64,000 nucleotides of DNA from positions 80,096,338 through 80,160,337 of the forward strand of contig CM043953.1 in assembly GCA_014529385.2 (NCBI GenBank), in the 5' to 3' direction. The notes under the pieces are model-generated. The model was not told where the DNA came from, ran no database searches, and saw nothing but the letters and a program-made list of their open reading frames with translations. A program made the position numbers and the translations under genes. Shown here piece after piece: positions 12,731-24,545 of this stretch (position 1 is the stretch's first letter; each line of letters starts with the position of its first letter). This DNA is from Adiantum capillus-veneris (taxonomy: Eukaryota; Streptophyta; Polypodiopsida; Polypodiales; Pteridaceae).

Positions 12731-12733
<3 letters not shown>
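11399..12733. other. no recognisable gene
   Basis: AT-rich DNA. Minus ORFs at 11591-11837 have no recognisable domain. Nothing else is supported. Confidence 0.4.

Positions 12734-12815
<82 letters not shown>
12734..12815. repeat. compound (CT)n(CA)n microsatellite
   Basis: CT repeats run from 12734 to about 12793 and switch directly to CA repeats until about 12815. Confidence 0.97.
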
Positions 12816-12816
<1 letters not shown>

Positions 12817-12989
12817 TAACTATGAGAGTAGCTTTTGTCTACGGTCAAAAGAATTGCAATTTGGTTTAGTTGCTATAGTGTAAGCTTACACTAGCTTGCT
12901 TAAATGCACCCTATTCCCTCACGGGAGCAACCATGGAAAACTTACTAGATCATGTAAGGTTTTTCTTTTTGCTGAGGGTTGTCGAGGGC

Positions 12990-13018
12990 GGGGGGGGGGG
13001 GGGGGGGGGGGGGGGGGG
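12990..13018. repeat. poly(G) tract
   Basis: An unbroken run of about 29 G. Such tracts can form G-quadruplexes and are error-prone in sequencing, so the exact length is doubtful. Confidence 0.9.
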
Positions 13019-16000
13019 CGGGGCTGTTTGAATTACATGAGCATATAAGATGTTGTTACATTGCAAACCTATGAAAATTCACAGACGTTCAAATATATGA
13101 ATCCTTTCTGTGTGACTTTGGAATAGATTGATTTTATTTTGCTCTCTCATGCAAATTGTGAAACACGGTTAAGGGTTCAAAGTCTTCTACAATCACACAT
13201 CAAACGACTACACTAACTATCATTGGCATTTTATAACGGGGTCTAGCAAAAGGACTAACAAAAATTCTCATTATTACACACAAAACATGAAAGGATTCCA
13301 AAAGATTAATATAGACGTGTTGCCTCAATCCAATACATCTCCACTATGTTACCATCCTTAAATTGTTTTGACCACCAATTGAGATTAGATCATGGAAGAG
13401 GTCCATAAAGCTTATCAGTAAAGTTTTTACCTTGTCAAGTTTTGACTACATCATGCAAAGAGTACTCTCCATGTTGTAAATGGCAAGAAAGTTGTGAAGG
13501 TAACACATTGCACTACACGTGCAACAACATTTCATCTAAACATCATATCTAGAAGGAAAACTTTTGAAAAAGAGTATGTTGTTGACTCCTTAGACACCTT
13601 CATATGTGAGGAGATGTTAACTTCACAGTATTGAGTTCACTCAAGATGTTTTCTCATTGAGGACATTGTGGGGTCAATAAATCCAACTTTGATGGTGTAT
13701 GCAGTTTTATCATTGCAATTTCAATTCAAATGTTGACACCACGGTTGACACACATTATACATAGATAACATATCATAGTATATAGTGGGCAGTGGGCACA
13801 TATTGAAAAATGAAAACTTATGAGGTTTGGGATATTATATTTGTAGAACTACGCCTTTCATTGGCAATCAATGAGGTTGGTCATTCAATTTCCATCTTCT
13901 GTGAATTATTAGATATCTCTATCCAACTTAGAGAGTTTAATACAAAGGGAGAGTAGATCAATTTGGTAGTTTGTCAAGCCTATGCATTAAAAATGATATG
14001 ATCACCACTACTGATCCCCTGTTTCATTGCTACTCTATGCAAGTATCTTTGTAAGACCACCTATAATCCAATCTTTGCCCATAACTATGTAGGTAATCTT
14101 TATGGTACCACCTATCCCTACATGTAATCCAATCTTTATCTATCATTGTGACCTTGTTGGTGGAGTTCATATATTTAGTTATATTTTTATCATAGGCTAC
14201 ACTCTAATATCTAGTAATGATCTAAAAATATCACAAGAAATTTTATTCTCGATTCTCTAAGCCGATATCATAGACTATAGGCTACTATCAAGTGTGATCT
14301 CCCAAGGCATCTTCCACTATACATTGATAAACTTGGACCTATGCTTAAGCATATACATGAGGCTTAAGGGAAATGGGTATCGAGTATTTACCCCAATTTT
14401 GAAAGTATTGCTAATGATACTACTGCCCTTTCAACAAGGTAGTGCTTAAATTCCTCATGCCAATTGTTTCTAGGCATCAAGAATTGGCCAACTTAGACTA
14501 GTGAGTCAACAAGAGATGAGCATTGTGCTTTTAAGTGTCATTACAGCCTTTGTTTAGTTTGGACCATTGCTTGCCACCGAAACATATAAAAAGGCGCAGC
14601 CCAAGTGTGGCAGTTTACCTTGAAGAGTGCAAGTGCCTATGTGGATATGCGCATGCTTCCCTTCTCCCAACCAAGAGACATACCACATGAGGAGAAGGAA
14701 CACACAAAAGCATATTGATGTCATTATGGACACATACCTTATTTGAATTAACCAGAATGCCTTCACTATTTGAACCAACCAAAAAGTAAGACAATTTATA
14801 AATCACATCTTAGCTTACTCTAGTTTCTCTCCACTCTCTCTCCCTCCTATCAAACTGGTCTTATGTCTCGCTTCCCTCATCTTCTCTCTTGGGAAAATGC
14901 CCTACGATGTTAAAATTCTCTTCTTCTTCTTCTTCTTCTTCCCCTCCTCTTTTCTCTTGCTTACATGCTTGAGATCCAAACTTGAAAACGACGCCTTTGT
15001 TGGTGGTTTTTCTTCAAGCTGTGCCACTACACACAGCTTTTTTTCTTATGTTTCAGTTCTTCAGACCCAAGATTGAGCGCTCCTGCGTTCAAGTTCCTCT
15101 AGATTGAAGAGGCACCAAATGCGTGGTGTTGAGGTAACTTAAATTACTCCATGCATTGTTTCGGTAGTTCCCAGCTGACCCATCAGATATTGCATGTTTC
15201 ACCTAGCCCTCATCGCCTACCCAGGGACGCAAGAAATCATGAGTAGCCCATTGATAGATTAAGCATAGGCAAGGACTGCATTTTGAAAGTGATCAAATTC
15301 ACATAAAATTAGATGGCAAAGTTAGGCTTTCAACCTTAGAACCATGTAAGGGTATCCATGTGAATCTGCAAAGCATTGCCAATAAGGTTACACTTCTCTT
15401 TTAACTATGCTAAGGAGCCACGAGATGCTTTGTGCCGTGTTAGTCTAGACAATGACTTGACACACATCAAATAAGACGTGAAAGTCTCTACCACAAGGTC
15501 TTACCGGAACAGCCGCCACCCACACACCCCGCCCTCCCTCTTGCAGAAAGAAAAAATGCCCAAATAAAAAAATCAAGTGCAGTTCAGAATTCTGAGGTTG
15601 AGCTGCAGGGAGCCCATAATTTTTCACATCATCGACAAATAAGGGGTTACAAGAAATATACGCATGTGTTGCAATACGACCTGTTTGAGGCAGCAGCAAA
15701 GACAGTTGTCTTGACTATCTTTAACAGAGCGATTAGGCTTTGGGTTCAAGTCTTTGAACATTAAAAAATTGGGCTTTAATATAGCTTCCACAATACTGCC
15801 ATATTTATTTGCACAGAAAATATGCTGACAAACATCTCCCATTCTCAGCATTCCAGGCTCAAAAATTTGTGTCACCCCTCAGAGCCACCTCCCAACACAA
15901 AAGCAGATCAGTACTACAAAGCCACAAATACCTGCAGAGGCTCTGCCATGAGCTCCATTTCACGTTTCTGGTGTCATTTTGTCAACCAATGTGACTCTGA

Positions 16001-16279
16001 AGCTAGAAATTCTATTCCGCAGAGAGACCGAAGCATGACAAAATGGGAGTCTTTGGTGAAGAGTATAACTGTTTATAATCAAGACTTGCCACTCAGCTCC
16101 AAATTTTCATCCATCATAGCCAAATCTTCAGAACGCGTAGCTGTAAACAGTATTCTTGCCGCATGAGATCACAAAAAGGAAAACGTTGGAAACAAACCCC
16201 TTGTGTAAGTCCCAACTTTGAGATATACAGCAGGCAGATCCTGACATATCATAGTAGAGTATTCTTCTCTCATCTTTCT
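13019..16279. other. no recognisable gene; right part probably SURF6 3' flank
   Basis: Mostly AT-rich DNA with a TTC run near 14923-14940. The segment next to 16280 lies immediately downstream of the minus-strand SURF6 stop and is the natural place for its 3' UTR, but I could not fix a poly(A) site. ORFs at 15445-15875 and 15809-16166 have no recognised domain. Confidence 0.4.
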
Positions 16280-17753
16280 TCACTCATTTATGAACTTCTC
16301 CCTTCGACCTTCAAAGCCAGGCCTTGATAACTTTTTCTCTCTCTGTTAAAAAAACACAAATAGACTCTCTCAGCATAAGTAGCTTACCAAATCGTTCTAC
16401 ATTCCTTATCACATCAAATCACGACTCTCAAATTGCTTTTATTGTAGGCTAAGGTTGAAATTTAGAGAGAATACAGAGCATTTAGCCACCTTGGAAATTT
16501 TCTTTTCTATCTTCTGCTGTTTGCGTTCTTTGATATGCTCTTGCCGTGTACGTTGCTTCGCATCGACTGACTGCTTTACTGTTTCTTTCCTCTCTTCCCT
16601 GTCAAAGAAAGGATTCAATATTTTATGTCTACCACCAGTAATCTCATCTTGGCAGCAAATACAACAGTATATGTGCTTACAAGTGAGCTGAATAAAACTG
16701 AGAACCAATGGTAGGTCCTTAAATACAGCAGAAACGTATGTCAGAAACATACCATTTCTTGGAGCTCCTTTGCCTGTGGTGCTTCTCTTTTCTCAGGCTT
16801 TGCTTCAAACGGCTTGGATCATCATAAACCTAAGCACATCCCAACCATTGAGACCTTAACTAGAAATCCCCATCCTGGATGAAACTCTCAGTACTTGCTC
16901 AAATCAAAAATCATGAGGCTGTGCTCTTTCAAGTAGAAAGCAGGCAGCAAAGTACCATGAAATTACCTTCTCTCCAGAAGACCTACTGAGTGCAGCACTC
17001 CAAGAATGTTTCATACTCACATCCTACAAAAATAAAGAAGTAACTGCCTGGATTACTAAGTCACAGGTCAAATGCCAGATAGCATCAAATTAAACTACAA
17101 AAACCTGGCCAATCGTTGGATCTTGCATCTCTGATTGAAGTTTTGTCGCCTGTCACGTTTATGTTTCAGCTTGATCATGTAGAAAAGAAAAAACAAGTTG
17201 CATTGTTATTAGTTTGACTTTGACTACTGTATAAAACTACCTTGGCTAGCAGCTGCTCTTTTGAGTCCTTGCGCCTTTTCTTGCTCAGCCTGTTACCATC
17301 AGTTGGTAGGCCCATCTTGACTCTTCCAAACTCAAATGCATCGACAGTGGATTCAACACCAATTTTCTGGGTGAGCTCATATGCATCCATTACCAGAATT
17401 GGGTTCGCCAAAAGACAAACATTAGCCATACACAAAGTGATGAGTTTTACTTTTGTTGGCTCAAAGGTGGGAACAGAACTTCACCTTTTTCATATCACCA
17501 CTCTTGGTTTCCATCGGTGCCAGTTTCATTCGTTTAGCCATTGGACTAACAACATCAGCAGTTGTATTTGCTCCAGGAAAGCTAGCATTCCTATTGCGCT
17601 TTTGGGAGTTCTGCTTCTTTTCATTTTTCCAGCTTCTAGCCTTTCTTGCAGTAGCTACTGCTGCATCAGCATTTCTTTTGGCCCGAAGAAGCTCCATTCT
17701 CTTGTGCAGACGTTCTCGAAGTTCTTCATACGTAGCTGCTCTGTTCTCTTTTC
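16280..17753 (-). CDS. SURF6: SURF6-family rRNA-processing protein, seven 3' exons
   Basis: SURF6 (yeast Rrp14) is a nucleolar, nucleic-acid-binding protein needed for ribosomal subunit assembly. On the minus strand the exons are 17753-17485, 17366-17241, 17149-17105, 17023-16967, 16829-16753, 16598-16490 and 16342-16280 (stop). Every intron has GT and AG ends and all phases agree. Family hallmarks appear in order: YEELRERLHKRMELLRAKR, then VDAFEFGRVKMG, then KHSWSAALSRSSGEKVYDDP, then RLKQSLRKEK, then a basic Lys/Arg-rich coiled region, and finally RPGFEGRR close to the stop. The protein is extremely basic. Upstream exons are at 37167-37435, across a 19.4-kb intron. The alternation of short exons is usual for a plant gene. 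I found no frameshift or stop, so this part looks intact. Confidence 0.9.
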
Positions 17754-18340
17754 CTGCATTCAGAAACTGGTACCCTTCATAATACTATCAAAATCCTGAA
17801 GGCGATTAGTACAACCGACAGGTCAAATTATAAGAGATCTGTGAGAAACACAAGAAATTATACAAGCCGACAAAAGAACACCATTGAGACGACTACACAA
17901 AATCAAAGAGCCCATGGCTACATGAAACATGGGAAACTACTGCAAACTAGAGGTGATACCAAACCCACTAAAAGAGGCCACCTGCACATTCAAGCAGATA
18001 GCCTGGCAAAGTAGAAGCGAGCACAGCATCAGTGCCGTCTTTTGGAGACCGATGCCTATTCCCAAGCTTGAAGTCAAAACCTCTGCATTCATCTCAAAAT
18101 CTGTCTCAAAATCTCAATAGAGGGAGAGACGAGTCTTCAAGGAACAACACCTTAAAGACGGGAAAGAAGCCATGAAACCACCCCTGGCATCGATCAGCAA
18201 GTTTGTGAAAATCTTGAGTACAGGTATTAACATATGGATCAGTACAGCTATCAACATATGGGTGGACAAGGAAAACAGGAAGCTGAAGAGGCTGACGACT
18301 CCAGGACAGTGCTGCAAAGACATATTGCAGCCCCAAACAG

Positions 18341-18548
18341 TACAACTCTGACAAGCCTTTGATAACTCCCTGGACTCTGGGACAGTATTACAAAAATCTT
18401 TCAACAGCATGCTGCACCCCAAGCGGTACAACTCTGCCAAGACGTACAACTCTGACAAGCCTTTGATAACTCCCTGGACTCTGGGACAGCATTACAAAAA
18501 TCTTGCAACAGCATGCTGCACCCCAAGCGGTACAACTCTGCCAAAACG
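18341..18548. repeat. 104-bp tandem duplication
   Basis: A unit beginning TACAACTCTGACAAGCC occurs at 18341 and again at 18445. The copies differ at only a few bases. A partial third copy (CCTTTGATAACTCCCT) begins at about 18551. Confidence 0.85.
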
Positions 18549-19993
18549 ACATCCTTTGATAACTCCCTCGACTAATCAGTGGTAGACACCACCAGGACAG
18601 CATAAAGCTGCCCATACTGAAGATCTTGAATACCAAAAATATTACCCAGAAAAGGACCAACACCAAGATTTGATTCAAAATCTGTAAAACAATAGGACTA
18701 GTCGCTGAAGATCCCCAAGAGAGGCCCATCATCATAACTTGCATCAAAATCTTCAAAGCTACAGGACTAGTTGATGAAAAGCATGGAGAGACAGCCACCA
18801 AACTTGCATGAATAACTTCAGGATAGCATGACAAGTTGATGACGAGTAAGACACATGCATAAGCAACTTTAACACAGAATGACAAGGTTAATGTGAAGAG
18901 AGATACCATCACTGCCACCAAAACACCATTGAAACGCTCCAAAACCAGGGAAATAAAAAACAAAACTCACAAACAAAACAAACAGCCAGGCAACACATTT
19001 ACACGACAACACCACAACACATGCAAACACCCAGGCACATGCGTGCGCGCGCACACACACACTTTTTTTTTTGTAAATCATGATTTAATTTACAAGTGGG
19101 ACACCTCAAAACAAGGAAAACCCACAATAAAAAAGTACAATAAGCGGAGCGTTATGATGTATACCTTCATAAGTTCAGAAAAGTTTGAACTCACGAATTA
19201 TAAGAGGGAATAAAGCACTCATAGAACTATAAAAGCAAGGACACAAGAAAAGAAAAGAAAAAGAAAAACAAACAAACAAACTAACTAAATCGCTTTGTTT
19301 GCTACGAAACAAAACTAAATAAAACAAAACATTATTAACTTAAAAATGCTTTTAGAAAAGGCATGTGTAAAATAAGTTGGCGCAACTTACTTGGCTTAAA
19401 ACAAGTACTCAACTTTAAGCAAAAAAGAATAAGACATCTTAAAAACTTAATCCTAGAAATCAAACTTCACACAACAACTTCAAACGGAACACATTCTTAA
19501 GTTCTCAGGTAAGCTAAATACGAAATCGAAAAATGAATACTACTACAAACCTACGAAGAACAAAGAACCAAACTTGACAATATGTGATCTCAACTTCGCT
19601 GCTTGTCCAAACAGGAAGAATAATTTATCATGCATAGCTTGGACAACAGCTATCACATCCCTACTCACGTCGTCAGTGCCCAACAGTAGATGCAGGTTTA
19701 TATAGAGGTCATTCATGCTTTGAACGTACTCTACAAAACCAACGAGCTAAGTTTCACCCTCCGGAGGTGATGGGCATACTCAGCCATGATAAAGGCTAGC
19801 ATTTGTCAAGCTATAGTAAAAATACTAGAAGCGCTAAAGATCAAAAGAACAACATAAGGTGTTATTTAGTCAAACAATAAGTGGGCTTTTTAGCTCCCCA
19901 CTTCTATTGAATTTACTATTGATTATCTTGCAAATTCCAAAGGAAGAAACATTAAAAAGAACTTACTACGATGCAAAAATGAACGAACGTTTT

Positions 19994-22080
19994 TCATGAT
20001 TCTTTTGAATGAGTATCTTTTTCAACTAGTAAAGACATAAGATGGCAAGATTGAACAACAAAAGCAGATTTACTAGAACAAAGACGAGAAAATCTAAATA
20101 GTTGAGAGCAAATGACACCGTACTTAGCTAAAAGAGAAATGTTCGAAGAAATGTGAGGCATAGGAATGATATTTAGATTGACATATTCTGGTTCAAGGCG
20201 CTTATCATAGATATCTACTTCTAATCCCAAGGGAGTTTGAAAAATCTTAAGGTCTAAAAAGGCACAACAATCATTATTTGTGGTACAGTTGAGTTCACAA
20301 AACTCCTTGGGATAAATTCCTCCGCCTACCGAACTCGAATTCAAGTACATAAAATCTTGAAAAGAAGGAACGTCGGACAAAAAGATCATCTACAAAGCGT
20401 CTTACATTGCATAACTTGTGCAAAAATATTGGGCAAGTGTTAGAAAGGACAAGACGCTCCATAAAATCAAACTCATAAGTAAAAAGATAGAAATTAGCAA
20501 GAAAAACAGCACAATTGGTGCCCATAGGGATACCAATTGTTTGCTTGAAAAGAGAGTCGCCGATGGTTATATATAAATTGTCCAAAAGAAAATCTAACCA
20601 AGATATGATGTCAATGTCATCTACAATCCTGGTAAATCTCTTTCTTCCTTTGTCTACATCTACATTCTTACTTTTCAACCATAAGAAGTCAAAGTTCAAG
20701 GCTGACTTTTCTACTAGCAATGCCTTGTACCTATCCTTCTCAAGCTTGTACGCAAAAACTTTTGAAATAAGAGACTTGACTCTAAATTTAAGGTCCTCCA
20801 AATTTAGCTTCGTGTATAGCGTAGTAAAGTCAAAAGTTTGGAGACATAAAGGAGAAGATTTCTCCTTAAGGCTTCTTGAAGAGTTCAAAAACTTTAAAAC
20901 AGGAATCACACCTACTGAATCATTTAAAATCCAACTTGAATCGGTAGGTACGTTTGCTTCCTTTAGCATATTTTTCCACAATTCATTTACGCTAGGTAAA
21001 AAAGCTTTGAAACAATAACTAAGCCATTTGGAAACCTCAGTCAAAGAGGTGTTACAAGAAGCAGCTATAAATCTAGGCTTTATAGGGTCCTTGTGGAACT
21101 TCCAAACGATATATAAAAAAGGTAATTTAAGCTGGCACTTGAAACCAAAAGACTTACAAAAATCTTGATGTTTCAAGATAACCTCTTGAATTGAAAGATC
21201 ACAATCATTGTAAGTCTGAGAGTTTACTTCACCTTACAAACATTCTAAGTAGAACTTTTTGCACGTAACAACAAAGTTATTAGAGCACGTATCTACGTAA
21301 GAGATTACAAAATCACGATGAAATTTCCTAAGAGCATCACGATCAGAAGAAGATAAGCTATCCCTTCCTGAAGAAACGTTCCGAGAGCAAGATGCTGATT
21401 TCAAAGAAGCTTTCTTGAGGACTACAGACTTCCAATGGGTAAAAATACCTTGAACTCCTAAAGACTCCTCAAACTTTACTACGAAACTAGAAATTCCTTT
21501 TTCTATGGCTTTGAGAAGGCAAGAGTCGTTTGAGGAAGGGAGCCTATATTAGTACCTCTTGAGAAAAGGTCTTTCAAGGAATCCGAAGGAAGGATAGAAC
21601 AATCGGCAATAACTACATGAACCAAAGCTCCATTTATGTAAGAAGAAAAGGCAGTTTTACTACAAGCGCAATCAACACTTGAGATTGCTAGCCTTTCTTG
21701 CTTTTTTAGATTACGTCCTATGTCACTATAGCTTTTTGTCCTAAAGTTTTCACATATTTGAAAGCTACGACGGGATGGTTCCATACCTTTCTCACACAAG
21801 GAGGTAGAGCATCCAAAGCTTCTTGAGATCTCAAAATAGAGCTTAATCCAATCTTGTCTAAGTCAGGGGAGGTAAAGATAGTTATCAACAAATCTTTCTT
21901 TCCAACCAAGGAATTTCTCAGACTACGACACTTGGACTTCAGTGTTACGATGCTCCAAAAGCTTTAAAAAATCAGACAAAATCATGTAAGCTTCAAGAGA
22001 GATATCTCCCACATCATAAGCACAATGTAGGGCTTGCCCAAGGGAAAAATTGAAGAAAGGGAAAGCATCAATTTCTATTG
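19994..22080 (-). pseudogene. Penelope-like reverse transcriptase, frameshifted
   Basis: Read on the minus strand this is a ~650-residue RT unlike the LINE or LTR types. It has FLYIVWKFHKDPIKPRF (an L-P-K-x-H-K-P type block), then TFDFTTLYTKL (the first catalytic Asp region), then TIGIPMGTNCAVFLANFYLF, then RRFVDDLF (catalytic DD), then AFLDLKIF and DIYDKR. This series is typical of Penelope-like RTs. Upstream of the RT core, an HVVIADCSILPSDSLKDLFS block resembles the pre-RT region of the same group. The frame shifts by one base in a T5 run at about 20386-20390, a few bases after the DD codons. I see no GIY-YIG endonuclease and no telomeric repeats. The 5' side ends where the LINE begins, near 22080. 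Confidence 0.75.
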
Positions 22081-22950
22081 CATGAAACATCCGGTGTGTT
22101 GGTGCCATATGGTCCACATAACCCAAAATCTAACCCAGCTGAAGAAGATCCCAAACGGAGATTGTGGCGGCTGAAGGACTCTAAAGATCCAAAATTATCT
22201 ATGAAAGATTCCAGATGGGAAACGAAGGCGCAAAGCAGAGGACACCTGCCTGTAGCGGAAATCCCAAAGCAAATGCATAACTGACTCATCAACCCCATGA
22301 CACCAGACACAGCGAGTGGAAGCAATGCGTCGTGCATGCAGCAAAGTACCAACCAGGAGAGCACCCACTATGCATCTCCACAAGAAAATGTGTTCCTTGA
22401 GTGGTAAGTGATTCTTCCAAATGCGAGAGCGTGTTTTTCGCCACCATGATTGAGATCTGGAGAGTGACCACAGTTGATTTCCATGAGCCACAATCCATGC
22501 ATCAGACTACAGCAAGGCATAAACAGATCCAACGGATATGCAGTCCATCCTACTATCGCCAAGATGCCAATCAGAAAGTCGAGAGTCCCTCAACAGTGGA
22601 GGCACTGGAAAAGCATCTGCGAGTGGCTGCTGAATTTGCTGCCATAAGTGTCGATAATGAGCTCCCAAATCATAACGAACAACAACAACCGGAAAAGAAA
22701 GAACATGCCCCACATTATCCACCACTTGATCAACCTGGCAGATCCCTTTTTGTGAAAGAAAGTAAGCTTGTCGAGGAGAACGCTGAGCCAAAGTAAGAGA
22801 AAAAGATTTGCTCCAACCGCAACGATGAAGATCTTTGAAGCACCGCCCCCTCTTACCCATGAAGCTAGACATGCACGGAATCTTTTTGTCACATGTTACT
22901 CCTTTTATCTCTCTATAGCAAGCACAAAAGTTGGAGGTTGCTTTCACTGA
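22068..22950 (-). pseudogene. LINE C-terminal zf-RVT domain
   Basis: The minus-strand translation includes SRIWKNHLPLKEHIFLWRC, then a GALLVGTLLHARRIA region, then CVWCHGVDESVMHLLWDF. This matches the zf-RVT pattern (W-K/N-x-L-P-x-K-x-x-x-F-x-W, then C-x-x-C and E-x-x-x-H-L). The domain normally lies C-terminal to the RT. The flanking coding in 22507-22947 is split between frames. Confidence 0.7.
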
Positions 22951-22954
22951 GGCA

Positions 22955-24545
22955 AAGTTGCATGCAAGTCTGCGAGACTTAGGAAGAATCTCCTCTAGGG
23001 GACGGGCTAACTATTGAGTTCTTCCTGTCCTTTTGGGAATACCTTAGGGAACCTTTATTGGTGATGATGAATATGGCTTGGGAAAGGTAGGATGTACCCC
23101 TCTCTTGGAAGGAGGGGCTGCTCAAGCTATTACCAAAGCATGTCTTTTGTGATCAATTTTCCCATTGGCACCCTATCACCCTTATGCCGGTGGTCTACAA
23201 ATTGATGGCCAAAATGATAGTCAATTGTGTTAAGAATTGCTTGCATGAAGGACTTCATCAATCCTAGTACGGTTTCATACCTCGCCGGCACATCACTGAC
23301 AATTTGGCAAACGTCATCATAGACATGGAATATGGAAAATACACTCAACAAGATGTGTTGGTTATGCAAGTTGATATTGAAAAGGCTATTGATACTGTGT
23401 TATGGGATTATATCGCATAAGGCTTGGATTTGGGCCAAAAATTTCGCACGTGGTCTTCCTCTTGTACGCTTAGAGCACTTCTGCAGGTCTGTTGGGTGAT
23501 TCTATCACGGATACTTGGAATCTAGGACGTTCGGTCAGACAAGGGTGTCCTCTTAGTGCTTTGCTTTATGCAATCGCTTCGCACCCCTTGTTGTTGCATC
23601 TTGAGGCCTCGGGTGATATGCATGGTCTTGCTCTACCGTCTGGAAAGCAATCTATCAGCCATGCATATGCTGATGACTCTCTTTTATGCCCAAAAACGTT
23701 AAGGAGGATGTGCAACAGATTATGCACGCTCTGCATTTATTTGGCTTGGCAGCTGGATTGCATGTTAATTTTAGTAAATCCAAGTTGATGCAGGAGATTG
23801 TTTCCCCTCATACCATGGCGTACTATGGTATGAGGGGAAACAATCTCCCCTGGCCGTTGAAGGAGCTCGATTGGCATAGGCTTTTATGGCCAGGGGAGAT
23901 TGTTTCCCCTCATACCATAGTACGCCATCAGGGATATCCGATTGGTTGGAATGTGTCTACAACGCATAAATTTAAATGGGTGCTACAAAGAATGCACTTA
24001 AAAGCCTAGCTATTGGAAATTGACTACTTGGCCACTGCATGTGCGATTGTCCAATGCATAATGATAGTCTATGTGTAGTTCTATTTGACATTTTTATGTT
24101 GGCCATAGCAGTGCCTTGGGTCTCTCATGTCATGTATGTTGGAACATTTCTAGCATACTTCCTTCCACAAGAAAGGATTGCGGTTTCTATCTATGGATAA
24201 GTTACGCACGCCTAAGCGACTGGGAGGGATTAATATTCTGAATTTACGTCGACATGTTTTGGCCCGAAAAGCTATGCTTCTGCCTACGTTGGTGGATCAA
24301 CGACAGCCATGGACGCTCATGGTTTCACATTTATGTGATGGCATTGTCACACAATCTTTTGGTCATTGGCATCCTCATATTGGGATGTCATTTTTGGGCA
24401 GCTGGATGGCCATATTCTGGGTTGTCCCTCACTTCGTCTCTTGTTGTGGATCGGTTGGTTAGTGCGCAACCAAAGCCTCTGCCAACTGTCGGGAGGAAGA
24501 TGTCCATTGGCCAGAGGAAAGCTTTAACTCTTTTGATATCTTGAG
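22955..24545 (+). pseudogene. LINE reverse transcriptase (inverted relative to its LINE)
   Basis: Plus-strand RT motifs occur in order: LTIEFF and WEYLREP (RT N-terminus), then SWKEGLLKLLPK, then HPITLMPVVYKLMAKMIVN, then YGFIPRRHITDNLANVI, then VRQGCPLSALLYAIASHPL, then HAYADDSLL (the catalytic DD motif), then FSKSKLMQ and GYPIGWN. Downstream comes GGINILNLRRHVLARKAML, a conserved post-RT segment. Stops and frameshifts are frequent, and the 23.8-kb palindromes sit inside the coding region just after the KSKLMQ block. The flanking LINE domains are on the other strand. Confidence 0.8.
23793..23926. repeat. nested perfect palindromes inside the LINE RT
   Basis: Bases 23817-23855 are the exact reverse complement of 23888-23926 (39 of 39). 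In addition 23793-23816 is the exact reverse complement of 23825-23848 (24-bp stem, 8-base loop). The same core is therefore present three times in the order plus, minus, plus. The third copy fits the RT coding context, and the first two look like a secondary insertion. Confidence 0.95.

Noticed and set aside
17242-17799. Plus-strand ORF of 185 residues
   Set aside because: It is the antisense of SURF6 exons and introns. The minus-strand reading has family motifs and consistent splice sites.
18388-18963. 191-residue minus-strand ORF with hydrophobic stretches
   Set aside because: It covers the 104-bp tandem duplication inside the SURF6 intron, shows no recognisable domain and has no family order. 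It is probably chance.
19740-19993. Possible GIY-YIG endonuclease downstream of the Penelope-like RT
   Set aside because: I checked the minus-strand frames and saw no GIY or YIG motif and no conserved Arg/Glu pattern.
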